In this document: positions 61,615 to 64,000 of the stretch, one piece after another
How positions within the stretch are numbered: the stretch's first letter is position 1
How the letters are laid out: every line of letters starts with the position of its first letter
Assembly (NCBI RefSeq): GCF_001667775.1
Contig: NZ_LZJI01000185.1
Coordinates: forward strand, 1 to 64,000
Direction: 5' to 3'
DNA: 64,000 nucleotides
Source: Mycobacterium sp. E1747
GTDB taxonomy: Bacteria; Actinomycetota; Actinomycetes; Mycobacteriales; Mycobacteriaceae
Made by a program: the position numbers and the translations under genes
The notes under the pieces: model-generated
What the model saw: only the letters and a program-made list of their open reading frames with translations
What the model was told of the DNA's origin: nothing
Database searches by the model: none

Positions 61615-62754
61615 TCAGCCCGTCAGATCACGGGCGATCACCAGACGCTGGATCTGATTCGTTCCCTCGAATATCTGCGTGATCTTGGCTTCGCGCATGT
61701 AACGCTCGACGCGGTAGTCGCGGGTGTAGCCGGCACCGCCGAAGACCTGCACGGCGTCGGTGGTCACCTTCATTGCCGCGTCGGTCGCGACGAGCTTGGC
61801 GACGCTGGCTTGCGCCGAGTACGGCCTACCCAGGTCACGCCGTCGTGCGGCGTCCAGGTAGGTTGCGCGCGCACTGACCACCGCGGCGGACATATCGGCC
61901 AGTAGGAATCCTAGCCCTTGGTGCTCAATGATCTTTCGGCCGAACGTCGTTCGTTCGTTCGCGTAGCGCGTCGCCTCGTCGAGCGCGGCCTGAGCCAGTC
62001 CGACGGCGACGGCGGCGATGCCCAGTCGGCCGGAATCCAGTGCGCTGAAGGCGATCTGCAGTCCCTGCCCTTCGTCGCCGATGCGGCGGCCTGCGTCGAG
62101 GCGCGCGTTGTCGTAGAACGCCGACGTCGTTGGGACAGCGTGCAGGCCCATCTTCTCCTCTGGCTTGCCGAAGCTCAGCCCCGGCAGGTCGCCGGGGACG
62201 AGGAAGCAGGAGATGCCCTTGTTGCCTTCACCCGTGCGGGCGAACAGCGTGTAGAAGTCGGCCATCCCGCCATGGGTGATCCACGACTTCGAGCCGTTCA
62301 GCAGATACCCGTCACCGTCGGCTACCGCCGCACAGCGCAGCGCGGCGGCGTCCGAGCCGGCCTGCGGCTCGCTCAAGCTGTAGGCGCCGACCTGGTTGCC
62401 CGACAACATGTCCGGCAACCACCGTTGTTTCTGTGCATCGGTGCCGAACACCAGCAGAGGGTGCGACGACAGACTGTGCACGCTGACGGCGACGGCGACT
62501 GCGGCCCACCGGGCGGCGAGTTCCTCGAGCACCTGCAGGTACACCTCGAAGGGCTGCCCGCCGCCACCCCACTCCTCGGGTTGAGGAAGGCTCAACAGCC
62601 CCGCAGCGCCCAACTGCGCGAACACCCCGTCGGGGTAAGTCTCGGACTTCTCATGCTCGTCGACGATCGGGTCGAGCACCTTGTCGGCGACGTCACGCGC
62701 GAGCGCGATTACGTCGTGGGCTTCCTCGGTGGGCAGGACACGATCAACGGGCAT
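61615..62754 (-). CDS. Acyl-CoA dehydrogenase
   Basis: This 379-residue FAD enzyme introduces the alpha-beta double bond in an acyl-CoA. Family segments are YSLSEPQAGSDAAAL, KSWITHGGMADFYTLFAR, DSGRLGIAAVAVGLAQAALD and the C-terminal VQVFGGAGYTRDYRVERYMREAKITQIFEGTNQIQ with catalytic E363. It lies downstream of the AttH-like and aldehyde dehydrogenase genes on the same strand, suggesting one catabolic unit with the hydratase-like gene. Chain or ring substrate is unknown. Confidence 0.94.
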   Translation of the reverse strand: MPVDRVLPTEEAHDVIALARDVADKVLDPIVDEHEKSETYPDGVFAQLGAAGLLSLPQPEEWGGGGQPFEVYLQVLEELAARWAAVAVAVSVHSLSSHPLLVFGTDAQKQRWLPDMLSGNQVGAYSLSEPQAGSDAAALRCAAVADGDGYLLNGSKSWITHGGMADFYTLFARTGEGNKGISCFLVPGDLPGLSFGKPEEKMGLHAVPTTSAFYDNARLDAGRRIGDEGQGLQIAFSALDSGRLGIAAVAVGLAQAALDEATRYANERTTFGRKIIEHQGLGFLLADMSAAVVSARATYLDAARRRDLGRPYSAQASVAKLVATDAAMKVTTDAVQVFGGAGYTRDYRVERYMREAKITQIFEGTNQIQRLVIARDLTG

Positions 62755-62790
62755 ATCGGCCCAATCCGACTCGCATGCGCCGCGACCTCA

Positions 62791-63765
62791 TCATCGCCGA
62801 GTCAATTTGCGCCACACGCTGATTGGCCAGACGTCCTGATCCTCGCCGTAAATGGTGGCGCCGTCGGACGCCAAGGTCAACGCGGAGTTGACGCACACGT
62901 TTGTCGCGCCCGGCAGGATCATGCGACTCTTGGCGGTGCCCTCCACGTTCAGCACGTGCCCGGACTCGTCGGTGACCTCCAACCGCATGGCCGTGATCCA
63001 GCCGCTGGCGGTGTCGCGTTCGACGTGGCGGATACCGTCGCGAACGTAGGTTGTCCGATCGCCGCGCCTCACGTAGCCCGCGTAGATCTCATCGCCATCG
63101 CTGAGCGATGGGCGCGAGTACAGCAGGGCCGACCAGTCCTCACTGGCCATCCACGTGTAGCCCATGGGACGGAAACCACGTTCGTGCCGGCTACCCCACG
63201 ACCGATCCCGCATCGCATAGCAGTCGACGTCGATGCGCTCCCCGTCGAGTTCGACTGTGCCCGTGACACGTCCGGTTTGGTCGAAATGCGACGCCTTTGG
63301 ATATGGCGGGGTTCCCGCCCGCAGTGCCACCGGACGCTCAGTGCCATCGAACCGCAGATCCACCCGCAGCCTGTTGCGGTCGCTGTAGCCGAGCTGGTAG
63401 GCCATGCCGGGTTCGATCGTGCGGACCGTCATCCCAGTGGCGAACTCGATGCCGTCCGGACTGCCGCCCTTCGGGAGCTTGAGGAAGTGGTACTGCTCGA
63501 AGAACGGGATCTCCCACGGATCGGTTCCCGAGGCATCCCAAATCCAGCAACCGCCAAGTGTCACACCAGCGTTGGGCCGGATGCCGGCGTACAACCATCC
63601 GCCGAGACTGCGTTCGGGAACGAAGAACGAGTACCAGTAGGTTTCGGTGAAGTAGAAGTCGTTACCGGCAGGATGCGGTGCGTCGTCGTCCACCGTGAAG
63701 TCATCCGCAGCCGCGACTTGCAGCGGTTCACCGTCAGACAACGCTTCCTCGTTCTTCGAGATCAT
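62791..63765 (-). CDS. AttH-like (lipocalin-fold) conserved protein
   Basis: This 324-residue beta-rich protein is without signal or membrane segments. It has many Trp and Tyr residues (FTETYWYSFFVPERSLGGWLYAG, GGCWIWDASG, DRSWGSRHERGFRPMGYTWM) and resembles actinobacterial proteins placed near AttH/CrtC-type lipocalin-like hydratases in steroid- and terpenoid-degradation clusters. No catalytic residues are established. It overlaps the aldehyde dehydrogenase gene (ATGA) and precedes the acyl-CoA dehydrogenase gene. Confidence 0.7.
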   Translation of the reverse strand: MISKNEEALSDGEPLQVAAADDFTVDDDAPHPAGNDFYFTETYWYSFFVPERSLGGWLYAGIRPNAGVTLGGCWIWDASGTDPWEIPFFEQYHFLKLPKGGSPDGIEFATGMTVRTIEPGMAYQLGYSDRNRLRVDLRFDGTERPVALRAGTPPYPKASHFDQTGRVTGTVELDGERIDVDCYAMRDRSWGSRHERGFRPMGYTWMASEDWSALLYSRPSLSDGDEIYAGYVRRGDRTTYVRDGIRHVERDTASGWITAMRLEVTDESGHVLNVEGTAKSRMILPGATNVCVNSALTLASDGATIYGEDQDVWPISVWRKLTRR

Positions 63766-64000
63766 GAGGGGAAAGCGAGGCTCTTGGTTTGCAGGTGTTG
63801 CTCGAAACCCTCGTGTCCGTTCTGTCGGCCGATTCCGCTCAGCCGATAGCCGCCGAACGGGGCGTCGGCGCCGTAGATCATCGCGCCGTTGACCGAAACC
63901 GTGCCGGCACGGATGCGGCCGGCCGCCGCGCGAGCCCGGTCCGGGGAGCCGAACACTGCCCCCGCGAGTCCGTATAGCGAATCGTTGGCCAGCGCGACGG
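63762..64000 (-). CDS. Aldehyde dehydrogenase, C-terminal end (cut by window edge)
   Basis: About 79 residues at the C-terminal end of a NAD(P)-dependent aldehyde dehydrogenase are visible. VALANDSLYGLAGAVF, GTVSVNGAMIYGADAPFGGYRLSGIGRQNG and GFEQHLQTKSLAF are hallmark C-terminal segments. The stop overlaps the next start (ATGA). The catalytic Cys lies beyond the window. Confidence 0.9.
   Translation of the reverse strand, partial: VALANDSLYGLAGAVFGSPDRARAAAGRIRAGTVSVNGAMIYGADAPFGGYRLSGIGRQNGHEGFEQHLQTKSLAFPS

Overview
The window is a GC-rich actinobacterial chromosome segment and almost certainly comes from a Mycobacterium, probably a slow grower. This rests on gene order: secD-yajC / gabT / fadD9-type carboxylic acid reductase / ruvCAB / five DUF genes ending in speE / yebC / pdxT-tesB-pdxS / PPE-PE / Nudix-pimA-patA-pgsA-HIT-thrS follows the M. 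tuberculosis Rv2587c-Rv2614c order. It also rests on a PE/PPE pair, an HspX-type small heat-shock protein, a Tgs-type wax ester synthase and many DosR-regulon families. I saw no rRNA, tRNA, insertion sequence, prophage or CRISPR array.

Layout. 1-57 is an exact inverted copy of 6590-6646 joined to a truncated secD, most likely an assembly or library fold-back at the contig edge. 0.06-10.9 kb: protein export (secD, yajC), gabT, car, two paralogous membrane proteins that each carry a SigF-type promoter, a DUF1304 gene, and ruvCAB behind a LexA box. 11.0-14.7 kb: a five-gene DUF4178/DUF2617/DUF4247/DUF350/SpeE operon. 14.7-27.2 kb: yebC, the PLP synthase genes with a thioesterase between them, PPE and PE-hydrolase genes, and the phosphatidylinositol mannoside operon running from thrS to a Nudix protein. 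27.3-33.6 kb: an antiporter, assorted oxidoreductases, and a SufR-like regulator with a small membrane protein.

33.6-48.1 kb is a hypoxia/dormancy island: a frameshifted fdxA, a methyltransferase, an Rv2625c-type M50 peptidase with CBS domains, hspX, a wax ester synthase with a hydrolase, a cAMP-type lysine acetyltransferase, an acyl-CoA ligase, Rv2629-type and Rv0571c-type genes, an Rv0079-type ribosome hibernation factor and a DUF1876 protein. Several genes are preceded by sequences resembling the DosR box (GGGACTTNNGNCCC), and small unknown proteins lie beside them. Together they suggest lipid storage, translation silencing and chaperoning under hypoxia.

48.2-58.6 kb: an EthR-like repressor, pcaHGB (protocatechuate branch), a hemerythrin-like protein (Rv2633c type) with a DUF2231-Rieske protein, and a tightly overlapping aromatic ring-hydroxylating dioxygenase operon that continues into its own sensor kinase and response regulator. 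58.6-64.0 kb: an interrupted small membrane gene, an alpha/beta hydrolase, and a minus-strand acyl-CoA catabolic cluster (hotdog hydratase-like, acyl-CoA dehydrogenase, AttH-like protein, aldehyde dehydrogenase) cut off by the window end.
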